Source: Actinomycetospora sp. (GTDB taxonomy: Bacteria > Actinomycetota > Actinomycetes > Mycobacteriales > Pseudonocardiaceae). Taken from it: DNA of 8,659 bases. Positions within the stretch are counted from its first letter, which is position 1. The number at the start of each line of letters is the position of its first letter. The notes under the pieces are model-generated. The model was not told where the DNA came from. It searched no databases and saw nothing but the letters and a program-made list of their open reading frames with translations. Location of the stretch: positions 1-8,659 of the forward strand of contig JAICLN010000176.1 in the NCBI GenBank assembly GCA_025925615.1, read 5' to 3'. The translations under genes were made by a program, and so were the position numbers. This document shows positions 1 to 6,044 of the stretch, one piece after another.

Positions 1-1247
1 AGGAAGGTCTCGACCCCCCACGACATCGACAGCTGGGAGCGGACCTTCGCCTCGGGGGTGAACGCCAGCACGGGGACGCGGCCGCGGTAGCGCGACGCGC
101 GCCGTGCGGAGTCGCCGGACTGGGTGAACGCCACCAGGTACTTGGCGTTCATCCGGTCGGCGACCTCGGCGGCCGCCTTGGCGATGACGCCGCCGCGGGT
201 CAGCGGCTGCCAGTCGATGGCCGCCATGCTGGCGAGCTCGTGGCCCTCGGTGGACCCGATGATCCGGGCCATCGTCTCCACCGTCTCGATCGGGTAGTCG
301 CCGACCGAGGTCTCCCCCGAGAGCATCACCGCGTCGGCGCCGTCGAGCACGGCGTTCGCGACGTCGGAGGCCTCCGCCCGGGTCGGGCGGTAGTTGTGGA
401 TCATCGACTCGAGCATCTGCGTCGCGACGATCACCGGCTTGGCGTTCTCCCGCGCGATCTGCACCGCGCGCTTCTGCACCAGCGGGACGTCCTCGAGGGC
501 CAGCTCCACGCCGAGGTCACCGCGCGCCACCATGATCGCGTCGAACGCCAGCACGATCGCCTCGAGCGCGTCGACCGCCTCCGGCTTCTCGATCTTGGCG
601 ATCACGGGCAGGCGGGCGTCGTACTCGTCCATGATCTTGTGGACGAGCTCCGCGTCGGCCGGCGAGCGCACGAACGACAGCGCGATCATGTCGACCCGCA
701 GCCCGAGCGCGAAGCGCAGGTCGGCCTCGTCCTTCTCGCTCATCGCCGGGACCGAGACGACGGTGCCGGGCAGCGAGATCCCCTTGTGGTCCGAGACCCG
801 GCCGCCCTCGACGACGCGGCACACCACGTCGCGCCCTTCGATGTCGGTGACCTCGATCGAGACGTTGCCGTCGTCGATGAGCAGCGACTCGCCGGGCCGG
901 ACGTCGTCGGCGAGCCCGGCGTAGGTCGTGGACACGCGGTCGTGCGTGCCCTCGACGTCGTCGGTGGTGATCCGGACGGTCTCGCCCGTGGCCCAGATCT
1001 GCGGGCCGTCCGCGAAGGTGCCGAGCCGGATCTTCGGACCCTGCAGGTCGGCGAGGATGCCGACGGCCCGGCCCTCGGCGTCCGCGGCCGCGCGCACCCG
1101 CTGGTAGATCTCCTGGTGCTGGGAGTACTCGCCGGGGGAGAAGTTGAGCCGGGCGACGTCCATCCCGGCTCGGACGAGGGCCCGGATCCGCTCCGGGGAG
1201 GACGTCGACGGGCCCAGGGTGCAAACGATCTTGGCGCGACGGCTCAC
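1..1247 (-). CDS. pyk: Pyruvate kinase, C-terminal end cut by window edge
   Basis: Catalyses the last step of glycolysis, phosphoenolpyruvate plus ADP to pyruvate plus ATP, in the cytosol. 415 codons are readable, beginning MSRRAKIVCTLGPS. Visible landmarks: substrate-site R33 in DVARLNFS, DLQGPKIRLG at 68-76 leading into the B domain (about 70-168), the catalytic lysine K218 in IAKIEKPEA, metal ligands E220 and D244 (MVARGDLG), MLESM at 278-282, and the RPTRAEASDVANAVLDGADA stretch from 287 with MLSGET after it. The C domain (from about 345) shows FTQSGDSARR but lacks roughly its last 60 residues beyond the window. The start is GTG at 1247: the upstream ATG at 1255 is in another frame and stops after three codons. 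No Shine-Dalgarno sequence is visible. Oddity: the usual NFSHG motif reads NFSPG, with proline at residue 38. Family assignment is secure. Confidence 0.97.
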   Translation of the reverse strand, partial: MSRRAKIVCTLGPSTSSPERIRALVRAGMDVARLNFSPGEYSQHQEIYQRVRAAADAEGRAVGILADLQGPKIRLGTFADGPQIWATGETVRITTDDVEGTHDRVSTTYAGLADDVRPGESLLIDDGNVSIEVTDIEGRDVVCRVVEGGRVSDHKGISLPGTVVSVPAMSEKDEADLRFALGLRVDMIALSFVRSPADAELVHKIMDEYDARLPVIAKIEKPEAVDALEAIVLAFDAIMVARGDLGVELALEDVPLVQKRAVQIARENAKPVIVATQMLESMIHNYRPTRAEASDVANAVLDGADAVMLSGETSVGDYPIETVETMARIIGSTEGHELASMAAIDWQPLTRGGVIAKAAAEVADRMNAKYLVAFTQSGDSARRASRYRGRVPVLAFTPEAKVRSQLSMSWGVETF

Positions 1248-1253
1248 GCCGCC

Positions 1254-1259
1254 ATCGTA
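1254..1259 (-). promoter_or_regulatory. Possible pyk -10 element, leaderless start
   Basis: On the minus strand the hexamer TACGAT fits the actinobacterial TANNNT -10 pattern. It ends 6 bases before the GTG start of pyk, so transcription starting about 7 bases downstream would begin at the start codon itself. This agrees with the lack of a Shine-Dalgarno sequence. No convincing -35 hexamer is seen 17-18 bases upstream. The assignment is an inference from spacing. Confidence 0.35.
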
Positions 1260-1334
1260 CGGCGGGCTGCACCGATCCAGGAGGCCCGGGACACCGGACT
1301 CAGGGGCATCCCTCGATCTCCCCGCCGCGAGGGC

Positions 1335-1361
1335 CCGGACCGACCGTCCGGCCCTCCGGAC
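1335..1361. repeat. Three-part inverted repeat CCGGAC / GTCCGG / CCGGAC
   Basis: CCGGAC (1335-1340), GTCCGG (1346-1351) and CCGGAC (1356-1361) lie in the pyk/permease intergenic region. The middle copy can pair with either flanking copy, giving two mutually exclusive hairpins with loops of 5 and 4 bases. They sit 50-77 bases upstream of the preferred permease start and could be an operator or a leader structure. In so GC-rich a sequence a chance origin is possible. Apart from this and the pyk -10 candidate I see nothing else in 1248-1375. Confidence 0.35.
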
Positions 1362-1399
1362 GTGCCCCGACTACGGTGGGTGGCGTGGCGGCGTCGCAC

Positions 1400-1404
1400 G
1401 GAGA
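1400..1404 (+). promoter_or_regulatory. Ribosome binding site favouring the GTG at 1412
   Basis: GGAGA is followed by 7 bases and then GTG at 1412. The alternative in-frame GTG codons at 1376 and 1385 have no purine-rich site at a good distance. This decides the start chosen for the membrane protein. Confidence 0.5.
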
Positions 1405-1411
1405 CCGGGAG

Positions 1412-2569
1412 GTGGACTCCGGCAGCCGCTGGCGGGTCCCGCACGGGCTCGACGTGGCCGCGGGCCTGGCGTGGCGCCTGCTGCTGATCGTCGCCGCCGC
1501 CTCCGTCGTGATCTACCTGGCGGCGACCTTCTCCGTGGTCCTCGTCCCGGTGGTCCTGGCACTCATCGCCGCCTCGCTGCTCGCACCCGAGGCCCACCTC
1601 ATGAGCACGCACGTGCGCTGGATGCCGCACGCGGTGGCCACGGCGATCGTCGTCGTCGGCGGCCTCGCGATCGTCGGCGGCGTGTTCACCGGCGTCGTGT
1701 TCGCCTTCATCTCCGGGCTCCCGGAGATCACCAGCCAACTGACGAACAGCCTCTCGGAGATCCAGGCCTGGGTCCGCACCGGCCCGCTGGGACTGGACAA
1801 CGAGCAGTTCACCGCCATCGGCGACCAGATCCTCGCGGGCGTCCGCCAGAGCCAGAGCACCATCGCGTCCAGCACGCTCACCGCGGTGAGCACCGTCGGC
1901 GAGCTGTTCACCGAGGGCCTGCTCGCCCTGTTCACCCTGATCTTCCTCATCCACGACGGCGGGTCGATCTGGCGCTTCCTGCTCGGTGCGGTCCCCCGAC
2001 GGGTGCGCGGGCGCGCCGACCTCGCGGGGCGCCGGGCCTTCGCCTCCCTCGTCGGCTACACCCGCGCGATCGTCGTCGTGGCGTTCATCGACGCCGTGAC
2101 GGCCGGCCTGGGCCTCTGGCTGATCGGGGTGCCGCTGGCCGTCCCGCTCGCGGCGTTGATCTTCTTCGGGGCGTTCGTCCCGACCGTCGGCGCCGTCGTC
2201 TCCGGCGCCGTCGCCGCGCTGGTCGGCCTCGTCACCGGCGGGGTGACCGACATGCTGCTGGTCATCGTGCTGCTGCTCGCCGTCCAGAACCTCGAGGGCT
2301 ACATCCTCCAGCCGCTGTTCCTCGGCCGGTCGATCAAGCTCCACCCGCTCGCGGTGGTCCTGCCCATCGCGTGCGGGCTCGTCGTCGCCGGCATCCCCGG
2401 GGCGCTGCTCGCCGTGCCGCTGGTGACGGTCCTCGACGCCGGGCTCCGGTCCCTGACCCGGCCCTCCGACGCCGAGGTCGACCCCGCCACCATCAACCCG
2501 CTCGACCCGCGCTCGGCGCGCCCCGAGTACGCCGACCCGGTGGTCTCGGTGGTGCCCGAGGAGTCCTAG
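1412..2569 (+). CDS. AI-2E / PerM-family membrane transporter
   Basis: A polytopic membrane protein of the AI-2E transporter (PerM/YdiK/TqsA) superfamily, whose members export autoinducer-2 or act as ion antiporters; the substrate here cannot be told from sequence. From the GTG at 1412 it is 385 residues, normal for the family. Counting from that start: two hydrophobic segments at about 20-58, one at 74-100, a soluble stretch at about 103-160 rich in Q, S, T and E, then a helix at 162-182 and a hydrophobic C-terminal half. Family hallmarks are FFGAFVPTVGAVVSG near 251-265 and QNLEGYILQPLFLGRSIKLH near 292-311, followed by GIPGALLAVPLVTVL. The tail (about 350-385) is hydrophilic and proline-rich. 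GTG codons at 1376 and 1385 would add 12 or 9 residues; 1412 is preferred for its ribosome binding site. It is divergent from pyk and convergent with the crotonase gene, so it probably has no part in the catabolic operon. Confidence 0.88.
   Translation: MDSGSRWRVPHGLDVAAGLAWRLLLIVAAASVVIYLAATFSVVLVPVVLALIAASLLAPEAHLMSTHVRWMPHAVATAIVVVGGLAIVGGVFTGVVFAFISGLPEITSQLTNSLSEIQAWVRTGPLGLDNEQFTAIGDQILAGVRQSQSTIASSTLTAVSTVGELFTEGLLALFTLIFLIHDGGSIWRFLLGAVPRRVRGRADLAGRRAFASLVGYTRAIVVVAFIDAVTAGLGLWLIGVPLAVPLAALIFFGAFVPTVGAVVSGAVAALVGLVTGGVTDMLLVIVLLLAVQNLEGYILQPLFLGRSIKLHPLAVVLPIACGLVVAGIPGALLAVPLVTVLDAGLRSLTRPSDAEVDPATINPLDPRSARPEYADPVVSVVPEES
2566..2569. other. Shared CTAG: overlapping stop codons of convergent genes
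   Basis: The palindrome CTAG holds the TAG stop of the membrane protein on the plus strand (2567-2569) and the TAG stop of the crotonase on the minus strand (2568-2566). The two genes overlap by 4 bases, so any terminator must lie inside the opposing gene and the two transcripts must overlap. Confidence 0.9.
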
Positions 2570-3363
2570 TCGGCCGAGGGGAACACCGGGGCCCGCTTCT
2601 CCCGCAGCGCCGCCGCGCCCTCGCGGACGTCGGGCCCCATGAAGCAGAGCATCTCGTAGGCCGCGGACTGGTCGAACGTCGGACCGGCCGAGCGCAGCCA
2701 GCTGTTGAGCGAGCGCTTGGTCAGCCGGATCGCCTGCTGCGAGCCGGTGCCCAGGACGTCGGCGACCCGCAGCGACTCGTCGAGGACCTGGTCGCGCGGG
2801 AGCGCCTTGGCGACCATGCCGAGCCGCTCGGCCTCCGCGCCGGTCACCATCTCGCCGGTGAGCAGGTAGTAGCGGGCCTTCGCCATCCCCGCGAGCAGCG
2901 GCCAGATGATGGCCGCGTGGTCGCCCGCGGAGACCCCGAGCTTGACGTGGCCGTCACCGAGCTTGGCGTCCTCGGCGCAGATCGCGATGTCGGCGAGCAG
3001 CGCGATCACCACGCCCGCCCCGACGGCGACCCCGTTGATGGCCGAGACGATCGGCTTCTCGCAGTTGATGATGTTGTAGACGAGGTCGCTCATCTCGTTG
3101 AGCATGTGCGTGACGCGCTCGTGGTCGCCCGCGAGGCGCTCGACCATCGCGAGGTCGCCGCCGGCGGAGAACGCCTTGCCCGCCCCGGTGATGACGGCGA
3201 CGCGGGTCTCCGGGTCCGCCGACACGTCCCGCCACACCCGGGCCAGCTCGCCGTGGAGCTGCTCGTCGGTGGCGTTGTACTTCTCGGGGTTGTTGATCGT
3301 GATGAGCAGGACGCCGTGGTCGCGCCGCTCGAAGATCAGCTGCTGGTAGTCGTCGAACGTCAT
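2566..3363 (-). CDS. Crotonase-fold acyl-CoA hydratase or hydrolase, atypical active site
   Basis: A 265-residue enoyl-CoA hydratase/isomerase-family protein, last gene of the operon. The oxyanion-hole regions are KAFSAGGD (63-70) and GVAVGAG (111-117), and the C-terminal REKRAPVF is typical. The two catalytic glutamates of classical hydratases (Glu144 and Glu164 in the rat enzyme) align with V119 and H139, so simple hydratase chemistry is doubtful. The block [19 protein letters not shown] carries H139 and D148 nine residues apart. That is the spacing I recall for His145/Asp154 of 6-oxocamphor hydrolase, a crotonase that cleaves C-C bonds in beta-diketones; related HVRxGxxAGDGG proteins are common in actinomycetes without firm function. 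It is neither BadK-like (canonical Glu pair) nor BadI-like (SVDPGYG motif). The start at 3363 is supported by GAGGAG (3370-3375) six bases upstream; the ligase stop lies 2 bases before it, implying translational coupling. Family is certain, reaction is not. Confidence 0.9.
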   Translation of the reverse strand: MTFDDYQQLIFERRDHGVLLITINNPEKYNATDEQLHGELARVWRDVSADPETRVAVITGAGKAFSAGGDLAMVERLAGDHERVTHMLNEMSDLVYNIINCEKPIVSAINGVAVGAGVVIALLADIAICAEDAKLGDGHVKLGVSAGDHAAIIWPLLAGMAKARYYLLTGEMVTGAEAERLGMVAKALPRDQVLDESLRVADVLGTGSQQAIRLTKRSLNSWLRSAGPTFDQSAAYEMLCFMGPDVREGAAALREKRAPVFPSAD

Positions 3364-3365
3364 GC

Positions 3366-5024
3366 TCAGCTCCTCGTCGTCGTGGACTCTCGGACGGTCT
3401 CGAACAGGCCTGCGGCGTCGTCCTCGACGGCCTGAGCCTGGGCGCGGTAATGAATCTTCTTGCCGGTCGCGGTGAGCGGGAGGCCGTCCACGAACCGGTA
3501 CGCGCGTGGCCGCTTGTACGGCGCGAGCATCCCGTGGGTGCGGCAGTGCGCCTCGCACTCGGCCGCGGTCAGGGCCGGGTCGCCGCGCACGACGTAGGCC
3601 ACCACCCGCTGGCCCCACCGTGCGTCGGGCACCCCCACCACCAGCGAGTCGACGACACCGGGGTGGGAGTTGAGGGCCTCCTCCACCTGTACGGGGTGCA
3701 CGTTCTCCCCGCCGGAGAGGAGCATGTCGTCCTTGCGGCCGACGATCGTGACGAACTCCTGGGCGTCCCAGGTCGCGAGGTCACCGAGGTGGGTCCAGCC
3801 GTCGTGGAACTTCTCCGCCTCCTGGGCGGGAGCGTTGACGTAGGCGTAACCGGCCTTCGGCGACGACACGATCACCTCGCCGACCTCGGTCCCGTCCTTG
3901 GCGACCATCTCGTCCGGGCGCCCGGGGCGGTCGTCGGGGATCCGGACCACCCGCACGTCGTCGTCGGTCGAGGCACGGCCCGCCGCCCCGGCGTGCTCGG
4001 GCAGGTCGACCGGGCGCAGGAAGGTGTTCCAGAAGGTCTCCGTGGTCCCGTACCCGTTGAAGATCCGCGGCGTGAGGACCTCCTGGTAGTGCAGGCACGC
4101 CTCGCGCTCCAGCGGCGCGCCCATGGTCACGATGCCGCGCAGCGTCGACAGGTCCCGCGGGCGGTCGGACTGCGCGCGAGCGAGCATGGCGAGGTTGGTG
4201 GGGGCGCCGACGAGGTGGGTCAGGCCGCGCTCGGCGACGAGGTCGAGGCACCGCACGGGGTCGAAGGCCCGCATCGGGACGACCTCGGCGCCGACGTAGA
4301 ACGCCGGGTTCGGGCCGCCGGAGTAGAGCCCGCCGCGGTGGAACCACGGGGTCATGTTGAGCGTGCGGTCCTCGGGGGTGAGCGGGAAGTGCATGATCAC
4401 GTCGTGGGCGCTGAACACCTCCACCATGCTGTTCAGCGGGACGCCCTTGGGCATGCCCGTGGTCCCGGAGGTGTAGAGCCGGGTCGTCTCGTCGTAGACG
4501 CCGCGGTCGACGGGCCCGGGTGCGCCGTGGGGCACCACGAGGTCCTCCAACCGCACCGCGCCCGGGAGCGGGGCGGCGAGGCCGACGGCGGCCACGGTCG
4601 CCGGTCGGTGCGTGGCGCGCTCGAGGGCGGCGGTGACCTGCGGCTCCAGGTCGGTGTCGTAGACGAACACCCGGGGCTCGCTGTCCTCGAGGACGTAGGC
4701 GGTCTCCCCCGGCGCGAGCCGGAAGTTCAGCGGCGACCCGACCGCGCCGCAGACCTGCGTGGCGAGATAGAGCTGCGCGAACTCGGGGCCGTTGAACAGC
4801 TGGTAGGCGACGACGTCGCCGGGGCCGACGCCCGCCTGCTGCAGGCCCGTGGCGAGGGCGTCGACGCGGGCGGCGAGCTCGGCGTAGGTCCAGCTCCGGC
4901 CGGTCGCCGGGTCGCTCATCGCGACCCGGCCGGCGAAGCGGCGGGCGACGCGCCGGAACCCCGCGACGTAGGTGAACTCCCGTTCGAAGAACGCGCGGTA
5001 GGCGCTCGGGTCGTAGGTGAACAT
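3366..5024 (-). CDS. AMP-forming acyl-CoA ligase
   Basis: A 552-residue ANL-superfamily adenylate-forming enzyme that should convert a carboxylic acid, ATP and CoA to acyl-CoA, AMP and pyrophosphate in the cytosol. Motifs in order: phosphate loop LYTSGTTGMPKG (183-194), TPWFHRGGLY (225-234) near the acyl pocket, NGYGTTETFWN (323-333), HLGDLATWD (412-420), hinge region VGRKDDMLLSGGENVHPVQVEE (split here: VGRKDDML 428-435, SGGENVHPVQVEE 437-449), and the catalytic lysine K522 in LTATGKKIHYRA. The length is usual for fatty or aromatic acid CoA ligases. Next to AliB- and BadH-like genes, an AliA role (cyclohexanecarboxylate activation) is plausible but inferred from context; a medium-chain or other alicyclic acid is equally possible. 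The reading frame is open upstream to 5195, but those residues come from the neighbouring remnant; the ATG at 5024 has a strong ribosome binding site and starts MFTYDPSAYRAFFERE. Confidence 0.93.
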   Translation of the reverse strand: MFTYDPSAYRAFFEREFTYVAGFRRVARRFAGRVAMSDPATGRSWTYAELAARVDALATGLQQAGVGPGDVVAYQLFNGPEFAQLYLATQVCGAVGSPLNFRLAPGETAYVLEDSEPRVFVYDTDLEPQVTAALERATHRPATVAAVGLAAPLPGAVRLEDLVVPHGAPGPVDRGVYDETTRLYTSGTTGMPKGVPLNSMVEVFSAHDVIMHFPLTPEDRTLNMTPWFHRGGLYSGGPNPAFYVGAEVVPMRAFDPVRCLDLVAERGLTHLVGAPTNLAMLARAQSDRPRDLSTLRGIVTMGAPLEREACLHYQEVLTPRIFNGYGTTETFWNTFLRPVDLPEHAGAAGRASTDDDVRVVRIPDDRPGRPDEMVAKDGTEVGEVIVSSPKAGYAYVNAPAQEAEKFHDGWTHLGDLATWDAQEFVTIVGRKDDMLLSGGENVHPVQVEEALNSHPGVVDSLVVGVPDARWGQRVVAYVVRGDPALTAAECEAHCRTHGMLAPYKRPRAYRFVDGLPLTATGKKIHYRAQAQAVEDDAAGLFETVRESTTTRS

Positions 5025-5027
5025 GCC

Positions 5028-5253
5028 GACCTCCTCGTCGATGTGCTCGGGCGGCTCAGGGACGCCGTCGAGGGTGATCTCGGCCTGGATCGACGCTCGC
5101 ATACCGAGCTCGGGCCCGGGCCTGCTCGTACCAGTCGGCGATCGAGGGCCGGATGCGGTCGTCGACGAAGGCGCGCACCTGATCGCGCCACACACGCTCG
5201 TCGGGCGTGAGGAGGTCGTCGAGGCCGAGGTAGTCGTGCGCGAGGTCGGTCAT
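5028..5253 (-). pseudogene. Remnant of a glutaryl-CoA dehydrogenase-like acyl-CoA dehydrogenase
   Basis: Two out-of-frame pieces of one acyl-CoA dehydrogenase appear to be fused. Piece one (5253 to about 5116) begins with ATG, or a GTG at 5256, and reads MTDLAHDYLGLDDLLTPDER, then VWRDQVRAFVDDRIRPSIAD and WYEQAR, a typical N-terminus of the glutaryl-CoA dehydrogenase branch. Piece two (about 5114 to 5060, possibly to 5028) lies in another frame and reads ELGMRASIQAEITLDGVPEP, matching the central motif recalled from glutaryl-CoA dehydrogenases, of the form K-hydrophobic-S-LRAS followed by a DGV...P segment. About 170-180 residues between them and the whole C-terminal helical domain with the catalytic Glu are missing. 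Piece one now stops with TGA at 5058-5056, 31 bases before the ligase start. A good upstream site (GGGGA, 5 bases before the ATG) suggests that a 65-residue peptide may still be translated and coupled to the ligase. It lies 13 bases after the short-chain dehydrogenase stop, so the intact gene was once an operon member. Confidence 0.65.
5030..5036 (-). promoter_or_regulatory. Ribosome binding site setting the ligase start
   Basis: GAGGAGG on the minus strand is followed by 5 bases and the ATG at 5024. It fixes the ligase start within a longer open frame. It lies at the end of the dehydrogenase remnant, where similarity to the dehydrogenase has faded. Confidence 0.75.
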
Positions 5254-5266
5254 CACGGTCCCCGGC

Positions 5267-6013
5267 TCAGCTCATCGACAGGCCGCCGCTGACGCTGACG
5301 GTCTGTCCGGTGATGAAGGAGGCCTCGTCGGAGGCGAGGAACGACACGGCGTTCGCGATGTCGGCGGGCTGGGCGAGTCGGCGCAGCGGGATCGCGCGGA
5401 TCAGGCCGTCACGCAGCTTGTCGTTGCCCTCGACGACCGAGGCGAACAGGGCGGTGTCGGTCGGGCCGGGGCACACGCAGTTCGCGCGGACCTGGTGGCG
5501 GGCCATCTCGCGGGCGGTCGTCTTCGTGAAGGAGATGACGCCGCCCTTCGCCGCGGAGTACACCGCCTCGCCCGACGAGCCGACCCGCGCGGCGTCGGAG
5601 GCCAGGTTCACCACGGCACCCCCGCCCTGCTCGGCCATGATCGGTAGGACGGCGCGGGAAGTGTTCAGCACGCCGAACAGGTTGATCGCCATGATGCGCT
5701 CCCAGTCCGCGGGGTCGGACTCGACGAACGGCCCGACCTTGTCCCAGCCCGCGTTGTTGACCAGCACGTCGATCCGCCCGAACTGCGCCCGCGCCTCGTC
5801 GACCATGGCCGCGACCGCGTCGCGATCGGCGACGTCGGTGCGTACGCCGACCGACTTCCCGCCGAGCGCGTCGGCCGTGGCGCGCGCCGTGCCGGCGTCG
5901 ACGTCGGAGACCACGACGGTGGCCCCTTCCGCGGCGAGCTTCTCGGCGATCGCCCGCCCGATGCCCTGACCGGCCCCGGTCACGATCGCGGTCCTGTCCT
6001 CGAGCCGTCCCAT
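5267..6013 (-). CDS. badH: BadH-like 2-hydroxycyclohexanecarboxyl-CoA dehydrogenase (SDR)
   Basis: A classical short-chain dehydrogenase/reductase of 248 residues, predicted to oxidise a beta-hydroxyacyl-CoA to the beta-ketoacyl-CoA with NAD. Seen in the sequence: TGAGQGIG (12-19), acidic D37 after the second strand, which favours NAD over NADP, NNAG (86-89), and the catalytic set N111, S139, Y152, K156. Several stretches match what I remember of Rhodopseudomonas BadH beyond general family level: NNAGWD, ASDAARVGSSGEAVY, CPGPTDTAL and FITGQTVSVSGGLSM. On that basis I favour 2-hydroxycyclohexanecarboxyl-CoA as substrate. 3-Oxoacyl-ACP reductase (FabG) annotations would be the generic alternative. 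The start at 6013 follows GAAGGAG by 10 bases; 31 bases separate it from the upstream acyl-CoA dehydrogenase stop, so the two are probably cotranscribed. Confidence 0.92.
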   Translation of the reverse strand: MGRLEDRTAIVTGAGQGIGRAIAEKLAAEGATVVVSDVDAGTARATADALGGKSVGVRTDVADRDAVAAMVDEARAQFGRIDVLVNNAGWDKVGPFVESDPADWERIMAINLFGVLNTSRAVLPIMAEQGGGAVVNLASDAARVGSSGEAVYSAAKGGVISFTKTTAREMARHQVRANCVCPGPTDTALFASVVEGNDKLRDGLIRAIPLRRLAQPADIANAVSFLASDEASFITGQTVSVSGGLSMS

Positions 6014-6044
6014 GTGTGTCCCGCTCCTTCGCGTGTGGTGTGGG

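Noticed and set aside
1249..1265. CCGCC-N7-GGCGG inverted repeat at the pyk start
   Set aside because: Short all-GC arms are expected by chance in this composition, and the -10 hexamer inside it offers a better explanation of the site.
240..1487. A 415-codon plus-strand frame opposite pyk
   Set aside because: Antisense shadow of pyruvate kinase, with Arg/Asp/Val/His-rich composition and no domain.
1144..3435. A 763-codon plus-strand open frame
   Set aside because: It runs across the permease in another frame and antisense to the crotonase and the ligase end. Composition is arginine-, glycine- and proline-rich and repetitive, typical of shadow frames in GC-rich DNA.
3364..3618. Extension of the crotonase to 350 residues
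   Set aside because: The extra 85 residues are the ligase C-terminus read in another frame; MTFDDYQQ with GAGGAG six bases upstream is the natural start.
5025..5195. N-terminal extension of the ligase to 609 residues
   Set aside because: The extra residues include the dehydrogenase-like LGMRAS...LDGV piece and low-complexity frame-shifted sequence; the ATG at 5024 has a strong ribosome binding site and the family-like N-terminus.
3450..5210. A 586-codon plus-strand frame antisense to the ligase
   Set aside because: No recognisable domain, biased Gly/Val/Arg/His content, and it lies wholly opposite a gene with full catalytic motifs.
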